Positions 33,180 through 41,775 of a stretch of DNA of 53,711 nt are shown here, piece after piece (the stretch's first letter is position 1; the number at the start of each line of letters is the position of its first letter). The DNA lies in assembly GCA_002359495.1 (NCBI GenBank), contig DENB01000050.1, forward strand, positions 1 to 53,711. The letters are read 5' to 3'. The notes beneath the pieces are model-generated. The model did no database searches. It was not told where the DNA came from and saw only the letters and a program-made list of their open reading frames with translations. This DNA comes from Enterobacteriaceae bacterium UBA2655. GTDB lineage: Bacteria; Pseudomonadota; Gammaproteobacteria; Enterobacterales; Enterobacteriaceae. Both the position numbers and the translations under genes were made by a program.

Positions 33180-34499
33180 CTACACTTCCAGCCCGGCGCG
33201 ATACTGTCCCCACTTCAATACAGAATTGACGCCTATCGACAAAAAAGGCTCCGGCGGCGTTTTGCTCGGGCCGGGCGAGGCGGTGAGAAAATCGATCAGT
33301 TCGTTACGCTCGCCAGCGATCATGTCGGCCAGCAGTTTGCCTGTGGCGGTGCCGCGAGTAATGCCCAGGCCGTTACAGCAGAGCGCGCCATACACATTTG
33401 GCGCCAGCTTGCCGAAAAAGCCCTCATGGTTATCGGATAAACAGATCGCCCCGCTCCAGGTATATTCGAAGTTTACATCCGGCAGCACAGGAAAACGGCG
33501 TTCGAAAGATCGACGATGGTTTTCCAGAAACTGTTTAAGATGCTTTTCACGCGGACGACCGTCAGGATGGAAGCTGAAGCTGTTGCGCACCAGAATACGG
33601 TTATCGACGGTGCGGCGTACGGTACTGCCGAAGGGATGCGCCGGGATCACGCCCCAGACCGGTTTGCCGCCCAGGCGCGCCTGCTCTTCTTCGTTCAGCT
33701 GGCGCGTCAGGCTGCCGTAAAGAAAGGTGGGCAGCAGGCGCTGTTGCAAAAAGCCGAAATGCGAGGCGAAGCCGTTATTGGCGAGGATCAGCGTGTCGGC
33801 GACAATGCTGCCTTTGTCATGCACCAGCGTGACTTTGTCGCCGTAGTCGATCGAGGTAACTGGCGTATATTCATAGAGCGTGACGTTGGCCGGCAGGCTG
33901 TCCGCTAGCCCTTTCACCAGCGCCGACGGCTGCAGCAAGAGCGTACCGGGGATATAGAGCGCCTGCCTGTAGTAAGAGGTGCCGATATGATCCGGCAGGT
34001 CTTTACCCGCGATCATCTCAGAGTCCCGACCAATCTTCGCCAGACCGCGGCGATAGGCTTCCAGAATCGCAACACCCTGCTCGCCGACCGCAGCCTGGTA
34101 TTTGCCTGAGTCTGACATCTGACACTGAATATTATTTTCCTGCACGATCTGACGTAAGTAGTCCTGCCCCAGCGTGTTCAGCTTGAGGATCAAATTCGCG
34201 GTGGTCACATCACCAATGTAATCCTTTGCGCCGATATCGTGAGGCACGTCAATCGCGAAGCCGGCGTTGCGTCCGGCGGGGCCGTAGCCGACCTCCTGCG
34301 CTTCAATCAGCACCACTTCGTCATCGGGAAAATTCAGCGCCAGCTGACGGGCCGCAGCCAGGCCGGTTAACCCCGCCCCGACAATCGCCCAGCGCGCTTT
34401 TTTCTGACCGATATGCGCCGGGCGCGGCGTACGTTCCCGGCTGGTATGAAACCAACCCGGCATTGAATCATCTGCAGGTAAAGAGGTTATCTTTTGCAT
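33180..34499 (-). CDS. FAD-dependent amine/amino-acid oxidase (DAO family), copy 1
   Basis: A 439-residue flavoprotein of the D-amino-acid oxidase fold. The FAD motif VGAGLTGLAAARQL covers about residues 40-53, a GPAGRNAGFAIDVPHD segment follows, and the C-terminal NGLGITRGTATGKLLADM closes the FAD site. The layout resembles PuuB/OrdL-type oxidases of gamma-glutamylputrescine or related amines. There is no export signal, so it is cytoplasmic, unlike its close paralog at 45.1 kb. It lies next to a GntR regulator, an aldehyde dehydrogenase and a DapA-family lyase, so it probably oxidises a C-N bond to start a catabolic route. A GTATAC box lies about 335 bases upstream. Confidence 0.85.
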   Translation of the reverse strand: MQKITSLPADDSMPGWFHTSRERTPRPAHIGQKKARWAIVGAGLTGLAAARQLALNFPDDEVVLIEAQEVGYGPAGRNAGFAIDVPHDIGAKDYIGDVTTANLILKLNTLGQDYLRQIVQENNIQCQMSDSGKYQAAVGEQGVAILEAYRRGLAKIGRDSEMIAGKDLPDHIGTSYYRQALYIPGTLLLQPSALVKGLADSLPANVTLYEYTPVTSIDYGDKVTLVHDKGSIVADTLILANNGFASHFGFLQQRLLPTFLYGSLTRQLNEEEQARLGGKPVWGVIPAHPFGSTVRRTVDNRILVRNSFSFHPDGRPREKHLKQFLENHRRSFERRFPVLPDVNFEYTWSGAICLSDNHEGFFGKLAPNVYGALCCNGLGITRGTATGKLLADMIAGERNELIDFLTASPGPSKTPPEPFLSIGVNSVLKWGQYRAGLEV

Positions 34500-35063
34500 T
34501 CCGTTACTCCAGTACTCTCGTTATTTTCATTCGCCATCAGCGGACAATGGCGACTCAGGGTTTTATTACCGGTCGCTGAACAGCCGATAAAGAGTTTTCC
34601 CTATTAACGGATTTGCTCAGAAGCCAACCCGCTCAGGCGATATTTGAGACGTATCTGCGTAACGGCGCGAAAAATCAGACGGTGAAATGGCGTCGGTACG
34701 TCATATCGGATGTGCAGACTACAGGGAAAGATTATCTGTTGTGGTTCTCGACGCCCTGAAGTCACATCGGTAACGGTCTGGCCGCCTCCTCTGTAACACA
34801 TCCTGATTAAATGCATTATCTATGTATATAGGTTGTATACTTCATGTATAAAACATTACGTATTTTGCGGAAATGCTGTCAACGGCCTTCAGGAACGAGT
34901 GTGAGGGAGTTCAAAGATTGATCGCAGCTTATGGGATCTCTGTCCGGTATGCCGTGGGGCCGGCGCGCAACAGGAAGAGTTTCAGAGCGGAAAGCGCAGT
35001 GTGAGGATGGTACAAAGAGGAGCAAGCCTGCCAGCGGCGCCGACAGGCTGTCCAGGAGGACGA
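34500..35063. other. Intergenic stretch with a GTATAC box and a possible gene remnant
   Basis: Between the oxidase and GntR genes. A plus-strand frame open from 34580 to 34759 reads protein-like (LLRSQPAQAIFETYLRNGAK, then QTVKWRRYVISDV and YLLWFSTP) but has no good start, so it may be the tail of a lost gene that I cannot identify. The AT-rich part at 34820-34860 contains the GTATAC box. Confidence 0.35.
34834..34850. promoter_or_regulatory. GTATAC operator candidate upstream of oxidase copy 1
   Basis: TGTATACTTCATGTATA here matches TGTATACTTAATGTATG upstream of the paralogous oxidase (46661-46677) at 15 of 17 positions, although the two genes are 12 kb apart. The palindromic GTATAC core suits an FCD-type GntR regulator, and one is encoded next door. 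Confidence 0.55.
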
Positions 35064-35810
35064 TTACAACTTATCGTCTTCCGACGACTGGACGAGATCC
35101 TCGGCTTTCAGGCCTTGCGGCGCGATGAAGATCTCCATATTTTCGCGCGACAGCTCCCAGTGTTCAAACACCAGATCGACCACCGCCTGTTCGTTGCGCG
35201 CTTCGATGGCTTCAATAAACGCGTCATGATGAGCGGCCGCCAGTTTTAAGCGACGTTCCATATCCGCATTTTGCGGGCGGTAGAAGGTATGGCCGATACG
35301 GCAGTGATCGATGAGCAAACGCCCCAGACTGGGCTGCAGATAAGGGTTGGCCGCCATCTCGCCCATAATTTCGTGGAAACGGTTATTTTCCAGCGCCAGC
35401 ACGTCGGCATCGCGCGTCTGTACCGCTTTGCGGAAACGTTTTTGCGTCTCCTTTAATGCCTTAAGCTGCGCGGGCCTGAAGTGCTGTACCGCCAGGCGGC
35501 CAATGGCCGCGTAAATCATCGGCGCCACCAGGAAGAAATTACGCAGCGTTGCGTGACTCATTGGGATAACGCGCACGCCGCGCTTCTCGACAATCTCCAG
35601 ATACCCTTCGCCCGCCAGGCGCTGAAAAACTTCACGAACCGGCGTGCGGGATAAGCCGTATTGCGCCGTCAGACTCGCCTCATCCAGTACTTCATCGGGA
35701 TCCAGTTCCATCGTTAAGATAAGACGTTTTAAATCTTCATACAGCGCAGCTTTACCCGATCTCAATGCGGCCTCCTGACTATGTTGCGACGCGAACCTGT
35801 GGTATTTCAT
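35064..35810 (-). CDS. GntR-family transcriptional regulator, FCD (FadR) subfamily
   Basis: About 248 residues. The N-terminal winged helix has LYEDLKRLILTMELDPDEVL, LSRTPVREVFQRLAGEGYLEIVEKRGVRV, typical of GntR. An all-helical FCD effector domain follows (about 85-225) with the metal/ligand histidines near NRFHEIMGEMA and the AAAHHDAFIEAIEARN helix. FCD regulators usually repress catabolic genes until a carboxylate substrate binds. The ORF extends to 35843, but ATG 35810 with AGG seven bases upstream fits the family start. A GTATAC box lies 23 bases upstream, which suggests autoregulation; similar boxes precede both oxidases and the lyase/dehydrogenase operon. Confidence 0.9.
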   Translation of the reverse strand: MKYHRFASQHSQEAALRSGKAALYEDLKRLILTMELDPDEVLDEASLTAQYGLSRTPVREVFQRLAGEGYLEIVEKRGVRVIPMSHATLRNFFLVAPMIYAAIGRLAVQHFRPAQLKALKETQKRFRKAVQTRDADVLALENNRFHEIMGEMAANPYLQPSLGRLLIDHCRIGHTFYRPQNADMERRLKLAAAHHDAFIEAIEARNEQAVVDLVFEHWELSRENMEIFIAPQGLKAEDLVQSSEDDKL

Positions 35811-35832
35811 TGTTAACCTACAGAAAAAGCGG

Positions 35833-35838
35833 GTATAC
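35833..35838. promoter_or_regulatory. GTATAC operator candidate upstream of gntR
   Basis: GGTATAC, 23 bases upstream of the regulator's start codon, in position to overlap its promoter or leader. It shares the GTATAC core with the boxes before the oxidase and lyase genes. Confidence 0.4.
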
Positions 35839-35949
35839 AGCAAAAATAAATATGAAATACGTTTTGCAGGATATGGCGCAGCTTTCTGCGCATGATCAAT
35901 GCACCGGAGGTATCGCTCAGCCAGCTTCAGGTTCGCCCGCGCCGTAACG

Positions 35950-36114
35950 CTAACGCATTTTCAGTTCGCTGGCGGTTTGATAAATCAGCCGCAGCATCGG
36001 TTCAGGATCGCGGTCGGGATGATGACGTAAAATTTCGCCGCGCAACCACTCGATTTCGCTGTCGGCCGCCAGGTTAAAGGTCACAACATGACGGGCGTTT
36101 TTCAACCACTTCAT
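35950..36114 (-). CDS. Small hypothetical protein, 54 residues
   Basis: I do not recognise this gene. From ATG 36114 the frame encodes a basic N-terminus (MKWLKNARH) and a helix-forming stretch (DSEIEWLRGEILRHHPD, then EPMLRLIYQTASELKMR) with normal amino-acid use. The frame stays open upstream to 36252, but that part looks non-coding. No clear ribosome site is seen before either start, so it may be a remnant of a longer gene. It lies between the GntR and aldehyde dehydrogenase genes on the same strand. Confidence 0.35.
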   Translation of the reverse strand: MKWLKNARHVVTFNLAADSEIEWLRGEILRHHPDRDPEPMLRLIYQTASELKMR

Positions 36115-36319
36115 AATGAAAGCGTTTTTTTGCCGGTTCGAAGCGATTCGCCCCTGCTTTCTCGACAGGCTTACCGCAACCAGAATGCAGAAGTAGAAAT
36201 GTATGCGGATATCGAGATCCTGAGGGAACGCGGCAAAGTGATAATTTTTCATCGCTGATGTCTGGCTTTTACAGGGATTTTTGCTGCCTGCCGCAGCGGG
36301 CAGCGTAACGTCTTTCTGT

Positions 36320-37822
36320 TCAGGCGTTCTGTCCCGGAACGTCGATCCAGATGGTTTTCAGTTCGGTATATTGGTCAAGAGCGAATATCGATTTGTCGCG
36401 TCCGCCGAAACCGGATTGCTTATAGCCGCCGAATGGCGTGGTGGCGTCGCCTTCGCCGAAGCAGTTCACCGTTACTGTGCCTGCGCGTACCGCGCGCGCT
36501 ACGCGAATCGCCCGGTTCAGCCTGCCGGTATAGACCGAGGCCGCCAGGCCATAATCGGTATCATTGGCCAGCGCGACGGCTTCCGCTTCGGTTTTGAAGG
36601 TCGTGACGCAAAGCACCGGGCCGAAAATCTCCTCGCGGAACAGCGCGCTCTCCGGCGTGACTCCGTCAATCACGGTAGGCTGCACATAAATGCCGTCCCG
36701 ACTATTGCCGCCCTGTACAATGCGCAAACCTTGCTTGCGCGCCTGCTCCAGATAGCCGTTGACCTTGCTGAAATGTTCGGGAGTGATCAGGGCGCCGAGA
36801 CGATTGCGCGGATCGAGCGGGTCGCCCATGCGCCATGCGTCGATCTGTTCCGCCATCAGCGCCAGCAGCCGATCCTTTATCCCTTCCTGCACCAGCAGCC
36901 GCGAGGTGGCGGAACAGTTTTCGCCCATATTCCAGAACGCTCCGTTCAGCACATGCGCGGCGACGGCAGTCAGATCCTCCGCATCGTCAAATACGATCGC
37001 CGGGTTTTTGCCGCCGCACTCCAGCACCACCTTCTTCAGGTTGGATTCAGCGGCATAACGCAGGAAGCGGCGGCCGGTGGCGGTGGAACCGGTAAAGCTC
37101 ACCATATCGATATCGGCATGCAGCCCTATCGGCTCGCCGACCGCCTTGCCGGTGCCGGTCACGATATTCAGCACGCCGGCCGGCACGCCTGCTTCATGCG
37201 CCAGCTCCGCTACGCGCAGCGCAGTCAAAGAGGTTTGCTCCGCCGGTTTAACAATGACCGAGCAGCCGGTCGCCAGCGCCGGCGCTATTTTCCACGCCAG
37301 CATCAGCAGCGGAAAATTCCACGGCAGCACGCAGCCCACCACGCCGATCGGCTCGCGCACCACCAGCGCCATCGCGCCGTTGCCTACCGGCGCGGTATGG
37401 TCGTACAGCTTATCGATCGCTTCCGCGTGCCACTTCAGCACATGAATGGTTTCGGGAATGTCGACGGTCAGGCATTCGCTGACCGGTTTGCCGCTGTCGA
37501 GACTTTCCTGCACGGCCAGCGGCACGCGTTCCTTTTCCATCAGCTCCGCCAGCTTCAGCAGCACCGCTTTGCGCTCAGCCGGGTGCGACTGGCTCCAGCC
37601 GCCCGCGTTGAAAGCGGCGCGTGCGCATTTTACCGCCTCGTTAACCTCTGTGATATCGCAGGCGGCGATATGCGTCAGGCACTCCCCCGTCGCCGGATTG
37701 GTGGTCGCCAGGGTCGCCCCGGACGCCGCCGCGGTAAAACAGCCATTAATAAAGGCTTTGTCCGGGAACGTCAGTTTACGCGCCGCTTCTGTGGCGTCAT
37801 TCAGCGTTTGTAGCCTTTCCAT
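36320..37822 (-). CDS. Aldehyde dehydrogenase (NAD(P)-dependent)
   Basis: A 500-residue ALDH with all key residues: Asn169 in LPWNFP, Glu268 in LECGGKNP and catalytic Cys303 in NMGENCSA. The EIFGPVL motif and the C-terminal PFGGYKQSGFGRD-like segment are also present. It is closest in layout to PuuC and gamma-aminobutyraldehyde or semialdehyde dehydrogenases, which oxidise an aldehyde to an acid in the cytoplasm. It lies 9 bases after the DapA-family gene, so the two form an operon. With the FAD oxidase it suggests a route of amine oxidation, lyase or deamination, then aldehyde oxidation. Confidence 0.93.
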   Translation of the reverse strand: MERLQTLNDATEAARKLTFPDKAFINGCFTAAASGATLATTNPATGECLTHIAACDITEVNEAVKCARAAFNAGGWSQSHPAERKAVLLKLAELMEKERVPLAVQESLDSGKPVSECLTVDIPETIHVLKWHAEAIDKLYDHTAPVGNGAMALVVREPIGVVGCVLPWNFPLLMLAWKIAPALATGCSVIVKPAEQTSLTALRVAELAHEAGVPAGVLNIVTGTGKAVGEPIGLHADIDMVSFTGSTATGRRFLRYAAESNLKKVVLECGGKNPAIVFDDAEDLTAVAAHVLNGAFWNMGENCSATSRLLVQEGIKDRLLALMAEQIDAWRMGDPLDPRNRLGALITPEHFSKVNGYLEQARKQGLRIVQGGNSRDGIYVQPTVIDGVTPESALFREEIFGPVLCVTTFKTEAEAVALANDTDYGLAASVYTGRLNRAIRVARAVRAGTVTVNCFGEGDATTPFGGYKQSGFGGRDKSIFALDQYTELKTIWIDVPGQNA

Positions 37823-37831
37823 CTCGCCTCC

Positions 37832-38734
37832 TTACCGCGCCGCAATGGCAGCCACGTTGCGCTTCACGCCTGCAATCACAGCCTGCAGCTGCGCTTGCTC
37901 TTCTTCGCTCAGCGCCTGTAGCGGCGCCCGCACCGGACCGGCTTTCAGGCCCGCCAGCTCCACGCCCTGCTTGATCGACTGCACGAACTTGCCGCCGTCA
38001 AGGAGGTTCATCAGCGGCATCATCGCAGCCATAATCCTGCGGCCCTTATCGAAATCTTTTTCCACCACACAGGCCTCATAAAGAGCGACATGTTCGCGCG
38101 GGATAAAGTTGGAACCGGCGCAGACCCAGCTGCGCGCTCCCCAGGCAAAGAACTCCAGCGCCTGATCGTCCCAGCCGCAGGAGAGGGCGATTCGGGGGAA
38201 TTTGCAGGCCAGCAGATGCAGGTTGTTGAGGTCCCCGGAACTCTCTTTAATGGCGACGACATTCGGGGAGCGACTCACTTCGCTGAAATAGGTCTCCCCC
38301 ATCGAAATGCCCATACGGCCCGGATAGTTGTAGAGCATGATCGGCAGTTGGGCGGCCTTATCGATAGTCAGGGCGTGATGCGCGTTCTCCAGCTCGGTGG
38401 GCAGCGCATAAGGCGGCGACGTCACCAGAATGGCGTCCGCTTTATGGTCGCGGGCATGGGTTGCAAAGGCGACCGCATCTTCGGTGCGGATCGCGCCCGT
38501 ACCTACGATCAGCGGCAGGCGGTTGCCGATAATTTCACGCGCCTGCTCCACTAGCGCCAGACGTTCTTCCGCGCTTTGTGCATAATACTCGCCGGTTGAA
38601 CCGCCAATGATAATGCCGTGAACCTTCGCTTCAATCAGCGACTCCAGCACATCGGCAAACGCAGTAAAATCGATGCTGCCATCCGCAGCGTAAGGGGTAA
38701 CGGCCGGGGTGTAGATACCTTCAAATGTCAACAC
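37832..38734 (-). CDS. DapA-family (DHDPS/NAL) lyase
   Basis: A 300-residue class I aldolase-fold enzyme. The GSTGEYY motif (45-51) binds the keto-acid carboxylate, Tyr135/Tyr137 lie in LYNYPGRMG, and Lys163 in VAIKESSGD should form the Schiff base. True DapA has GTTGE, so this is more likely a catabolic member: a keto-acid aldolase, or a deaminase such as the pyrroline-hydroxycarboxylate deaminase of hydroxyproline breakdown. It precedes the aldehyde dehydrogenase gene by 9 bases. A GTATAC box lies about 106 bases upstream. The exact substrate is unknown; no proline epimerase gene is seen here. Confidence 0.9.
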   Translation of the reverse strand: MLTFEGIYTPAVTPYAADGSIDFTAFADVLESLIEAKVHGIIIGGSTGEYYAQSAEERLALVEQAREIIGNRLPLIVGTGAIRTEDAVAFATHARDHKADAILVTSPPYALPTELENAHHALTIDKAAQLPIMLYNYPGRMGISMGETYFSEVSRSPNVVAIKESSGDLNNLHLLACKFPRIALSCGWDDQALEFFAWGARSWVCAGSNFIPREHVALYEACVVEKDFDKGRRIMAAMMPLMNLLDGGKFVQSIKQGVELAGLKAGPVRAPLQALSEEEQAQLQAVIAGVKRNVAAIAAR

Positions 38735-39117
38735 GGAACCTCCAGAGGATAAAATTCAGGATGAAATGCAACAGCGACAGCTTGCGTTTGTTAACAATTT
38801 GCATAGGGAGCCAGACAAGGTCAATCAGGCAAAAAATTTGTATACCATAAAAATACAAAGGAAATACCTTTCAGTAGAACATTTATACCGACAATGAAAA
38901 TAATAACCAATAAATTCAATAATTTAAGATAATTTTTCCAGCGTATTATTTTTCTACATAAATTAGGATAACGATCACATTCCCGAATTATTGTCTGCGC
39001 AGCCGTATTTACACCGGCGTGCAGGAGGCATAGTTTTGAATCTGGTTTTAACCTGGATTTAACAGGACGCATCCAGGACAGTGAGACGGTTAATGTTAAA
39101 AACAGAGGTAACGGGTT
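38735..39117. other. Divergent promoter region between the lyase and yddG genes
   Basis: No gene is supported; a minus-strand frame at 38821-39126 lacks protein character and covers the regulatory DNA. The gap is AT-rich and holds a GTATAC box (38840-38845) and the promoters of the lyase/dehydrogenase operon and yddG. Confidence 0.45.
38840..38845. promoter_or_regulatory. GTATAC operator candidate upstream of the lyase/dehydrogenase operon
   Basis: TTGTATACCATAA, 106 bases upstream of the lyase start, shares TTGTATAC with the box before oxidase copy 1. It is the fourth such box in the block and may also affect the divergent yddG gene. Confidence 0.45.
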
Positions 39118-40032
39118 ATGCCCCAAAAGAAAGCGACGCTCATTGGCCTCATCGCCATCCTGCTCTGGAGCGCCATTGTTGGCTTAATTAAAAGCGTCAG
39201 CGACGGCTTCGGCCCGGTGGGCGGCGCCGCGTTAATTTATACCTGTAGCTCGCTGTTGCTGTTATTCACGGTCGGGATCCCTAAGCTGAGTAAATTTCCC
39301 CGCAGCTATTTCATTATCGGCAGCGTGTTATTTGTCTGCTACGAAATTTGCCTCTCATTGTCGCTCGGCTTTACCCATAATGGCCGACAGGCTATTGAAG
39401 TCGGCATGGTGAATTATCTCTGGCCGAGTATGACGATTGTTTTAGCTGTTATTGTCGAGCGACAAAAAACGAGTCTGTTGATTATTCCTGGTGTTATTCT
39501 TTCTGTCGCGGGGATATGTCGCGTATTAGGCGGCGATCAGGGATTCTCGCTGAGCGAAATAAGCGCTAACGTTATGGATAATCCGCTAAGTTACGGCATG
39601 GCGTTCAGCGGGGCGGTAATTTGGGCAGTCTATTGCGTCGTGACGAAAAAAATAGCGAAAGGCAGCAACGGCATAACCCTGTTCTTTATGTTAACCGCGA
39701 TAACCTTATGGCTTAAGTTCTTGCTTTCGCCGCAGCCAGCCTTCGTTTTCTCGCTACAGGCCTGGATTTGCCTGGCGCTGGCCGCGATGGCGATGGGCTT
39801 TGGCTATGCGGCATGGAACGTCGGGATCCTGCACGGCAACGTGACGGTTCTGGCCGCTGCGTCTTACTTTATCCCGATCATTTCGTCGGTGCTGGCGGCG
39901 TTTATCCTGAGTTCGCATCTCACGATAGCATTCTGGCAAGGCACGGCGATGGTGAGCCTGGGTTCGCTGGCGTGCTGGTGGTCGACCCGCGCCGTCGGCG
40001 GCAAACCGCTCCCGGAAAAAGTGTCAGAGTAA
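39118..40032 (+). CDS. yddG: Aromatic amino acid exporter YddG (DMT superfamily)
   Basis: A 304-residue protein with ten membrane helices that follows E. coli YddG closely from end to end: KATLIGLIAILLWS at the start, GPVGGAALIY, FVCYEICLSLSLG, QAIEVGMVNYLWPS, and AAWNVGILHGNVTVLA. YddG exports phenylalanine, tyrosine, tryptophan and some analogues from the cytoplasm. Its position next to a catabolic operon may be coincidental, or it may export an amino-acid-like substrate or product of that route. An AGGTAACGG stretch precedes the ATG. A GC hairpin follows the stop. Confidence 0.92.
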   Translation: MPQKKATLIGLIAILLWSAIVGLIKSVSDGFGPVGGAALIYTCSSLLLLFTVGIPKLSKFPRSYFIIGSVLFVCYEICLSLSLGFTHNGRQAIEVGMVNYLWPSMTIVLAVIVERQKTSLLIIPGVILSVAGICRVLGGDQGFSLSEISANVMDNPLSYGMAFSGAVIWAVYCVVTKKIAKGSNGITLFFMLTAITLWLKFLLSPQPAFVFSLQAWICLALAAMAMGFGYAAWNVGILHGNVTVLAAASYFIPIISSVLAAFILSSHLTIAFWQGTAMVSLGSLACWWSTRAVGGKPLPEKVSE

Positions 40033-40365
40033 ATGACGGGGAGGCATTTCTCCTCCCCTGCAATGCTTAAAAAAATAATAAAACGGCGAATTAATTTTAT
40101 CCGATCACCCTACGCCGGAGGTACAGGTATTATGAATGCATCGCTATGAATAAAGGAAAATTTATTTCCCATTGAATGAGATCTTTTATCTTTTTTGGAT
40201 AATGCATTAATGATCTTTACAGGCTTACACCCTCTCCGCCGCGCCGATAAATAAAGGGCATCCGATCCGCCACGGCTGTTTTAAGCACTCATCGCTAATT
40301 ATGCTTAACTCGCCGCTCTGACTGCCCGAATATTCAACGCGTCGCCGGAAAGACAGGAGCATATG
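40033..40365. other. Gene-free stretch between yddG and the broken MFS gene
   Basis: A hairpin at 40038-40058 (GGGGAGG / CCTCCCC, 7-base loop) probably ends the yddG transcript, though no T run follows. The rest is AT-rich with no gene and no GTATAC box; it should carry the MFS promoter. AGGAG at 40355-40359 is the ribosome site of the MFS gene. Confidence 0.45.
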
Positions 40366-41745
40366 ATGTCATATAATATTTCTGTTGAAGATGTACCTCT
40401 TAATCGTTTTCATCGCCTGCTGACTTTACGTTCCGGTGGCGGCTCTTTCGTAGATGGTTATGTGTTGAGCATTATCGGCATCGCCATGACCAAAGTGTCG
40501 CCGGCCTTAGGATTAAACGCCTTTTGGGAAGGGTTGATCGCCGCTTCGGCGCTGATTGGCATTTTCTTTGGCGGCTTTATCGGCGGCGCCCTTACCGACC
40601 GGCTTGGCCGACGCATCCTTTACTTTGTCGGCCCCACGCTGTTTATTGTCTGCTCGCTGGCGCAGTACTGGGTGCAGAGCGGCGAGATGCTGTTTGCCCT
40701 GCGCTTTTTCAACGGCGTGGCCGTTGGCATTGAATATCCTGTCGCCACCGCTTTTCTGGTCGAGTTTTTACCGAAAAAGCACCGTGGTCCCTGTCTCGCG
40801 ACGCTGACTATTCTCTGGTTCGCCGGCGCCGCCGCCGCTTACCTGACGGGCCAGGCGATTTTAAACCTCGGCGGCCCGGAAGCCTGGCGCTTAACTCTGG
40901 CGAGCACGGCGGTCATCGGCGCGCTGCTTTTCCTGATCCGTCTCGGCACGCCGGAATCGCCGCGCTGGCTGATCAGCAAAGGACGCCACAAAGAAGCGGA
41001 AGCGATTATTCGCCGCGTATAAGGCGACAGCTTCAGCCTGAAGAATTTGCCGAAGCAGGCAGAGAGCAAAAACCTGTCGTTCGGCAACCTGCTGCATTCC
41101 GGCTATGGAAAGCGCATGGCGTTTGTGACTATCTTCTGGACCTGCTCCGTAATACCGGTGTTTGCCGTCTACGCTTTCGCGCCGAAAGTGCTGGAGGCTT
41201 TACATCTGAGCGGCGACTGGGCCTCCTATGGCTCCATCGCCATTACCCTGCTGTTTGTCATCGGCTGCATTATCGCCACCCGTCTGGTTAACTCGCTGGG
41301 CCGCCGCAAGCTGCTGCTGCACAGCTTCCTCTGGTCAGGTCTGGCGCTGCTGCTGCTGGGCTTCCTGCACGACGGCCCCTCCATGATCATTCTGCTGGCG
41401 TTCGGCGCCTATGCGCTGTTTATCGGCGGCGCGCAGGTGTTGCAGCTGGTCTACCCCAACGAAATCTTTCCGACAGAGATCCGTGCCGACGCGGTAGGCG
41501 TGGGGACGTCGATGTCACGCGTAGGCGCAGCGGCAGGCACCTGGCTGGTTCCCATCTCTCTGCAAACCCTCGGTATCGGTCCGACCATGTACATTGCGGC
41601 GGCGATTACATTCTTTGGCCTGGCGGTTTCCTGGTTCCTGGCGCCGGAAACGGCTGCGCGTAATCTGGAGGACGCGTGCTCTCTGGACGAAAAAAATTCC
41701 CAATCTTACCTGGCGGGGAATATGTCGAAACGCAACTCTTGGTGA
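40366..41745 (+). pseudogene. MFS transporter gene split by an in-frame TAA
   Basis: A sugar-porter-type major facilitator with twelve helices, read in one frame from ATG 40366 to 41745, except for a single TAA at 41020-41022 in the central cytoplasmic loop (IIRRV, stop, GDSFSLKNLP). Loop residues continue without a gap or frameshift, so one base change (for example a Tyr codon to TAA) explains it. The halves hold the usual motifs: GALTDRLGRRI after helix 2, GTPESPRWL before the loop, NSLGRRKLL after helix 8 and PTEIRADAVG. Unless the stop is read through or is a sequencing error, no full transporter is made. Starting at 40366 rather than 40363 gives 6 bases from AGGAG. Confidence 0.85.
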
Positions 41746-41749
41746 CAGG

Positions 41750-41775
41750 ACAGGGGCGATCTCAGCCCCTGTTTT
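41750..41775. terminator. Terminator after the broken MFS gene
   Basis: ACAGGGGC pairs perfectly with GCCCCTGT around GATCTCA, followed by TTTTA. It lies between the converging MFS and GlxA-type genes, touches the end of the latter and may serve both. Confidence 0.8.

Noticed and set aside
36281..37813. Open frame of 510 codons on the plus strand
   Set aside because: It lies exactly antisense to the aldehyde dehydrogenase gene, is rich in Arg, His and Gln as antisense frames of GC-rich genes are, and shows no domain.
38821..39126. 101-codon minus-strand frame between the lyase and yddG genes
   Set aside because: It covers the divergent promoter region, runs into the yddG start, and has low-complexity content typical of AT-rich intergenic DNA.
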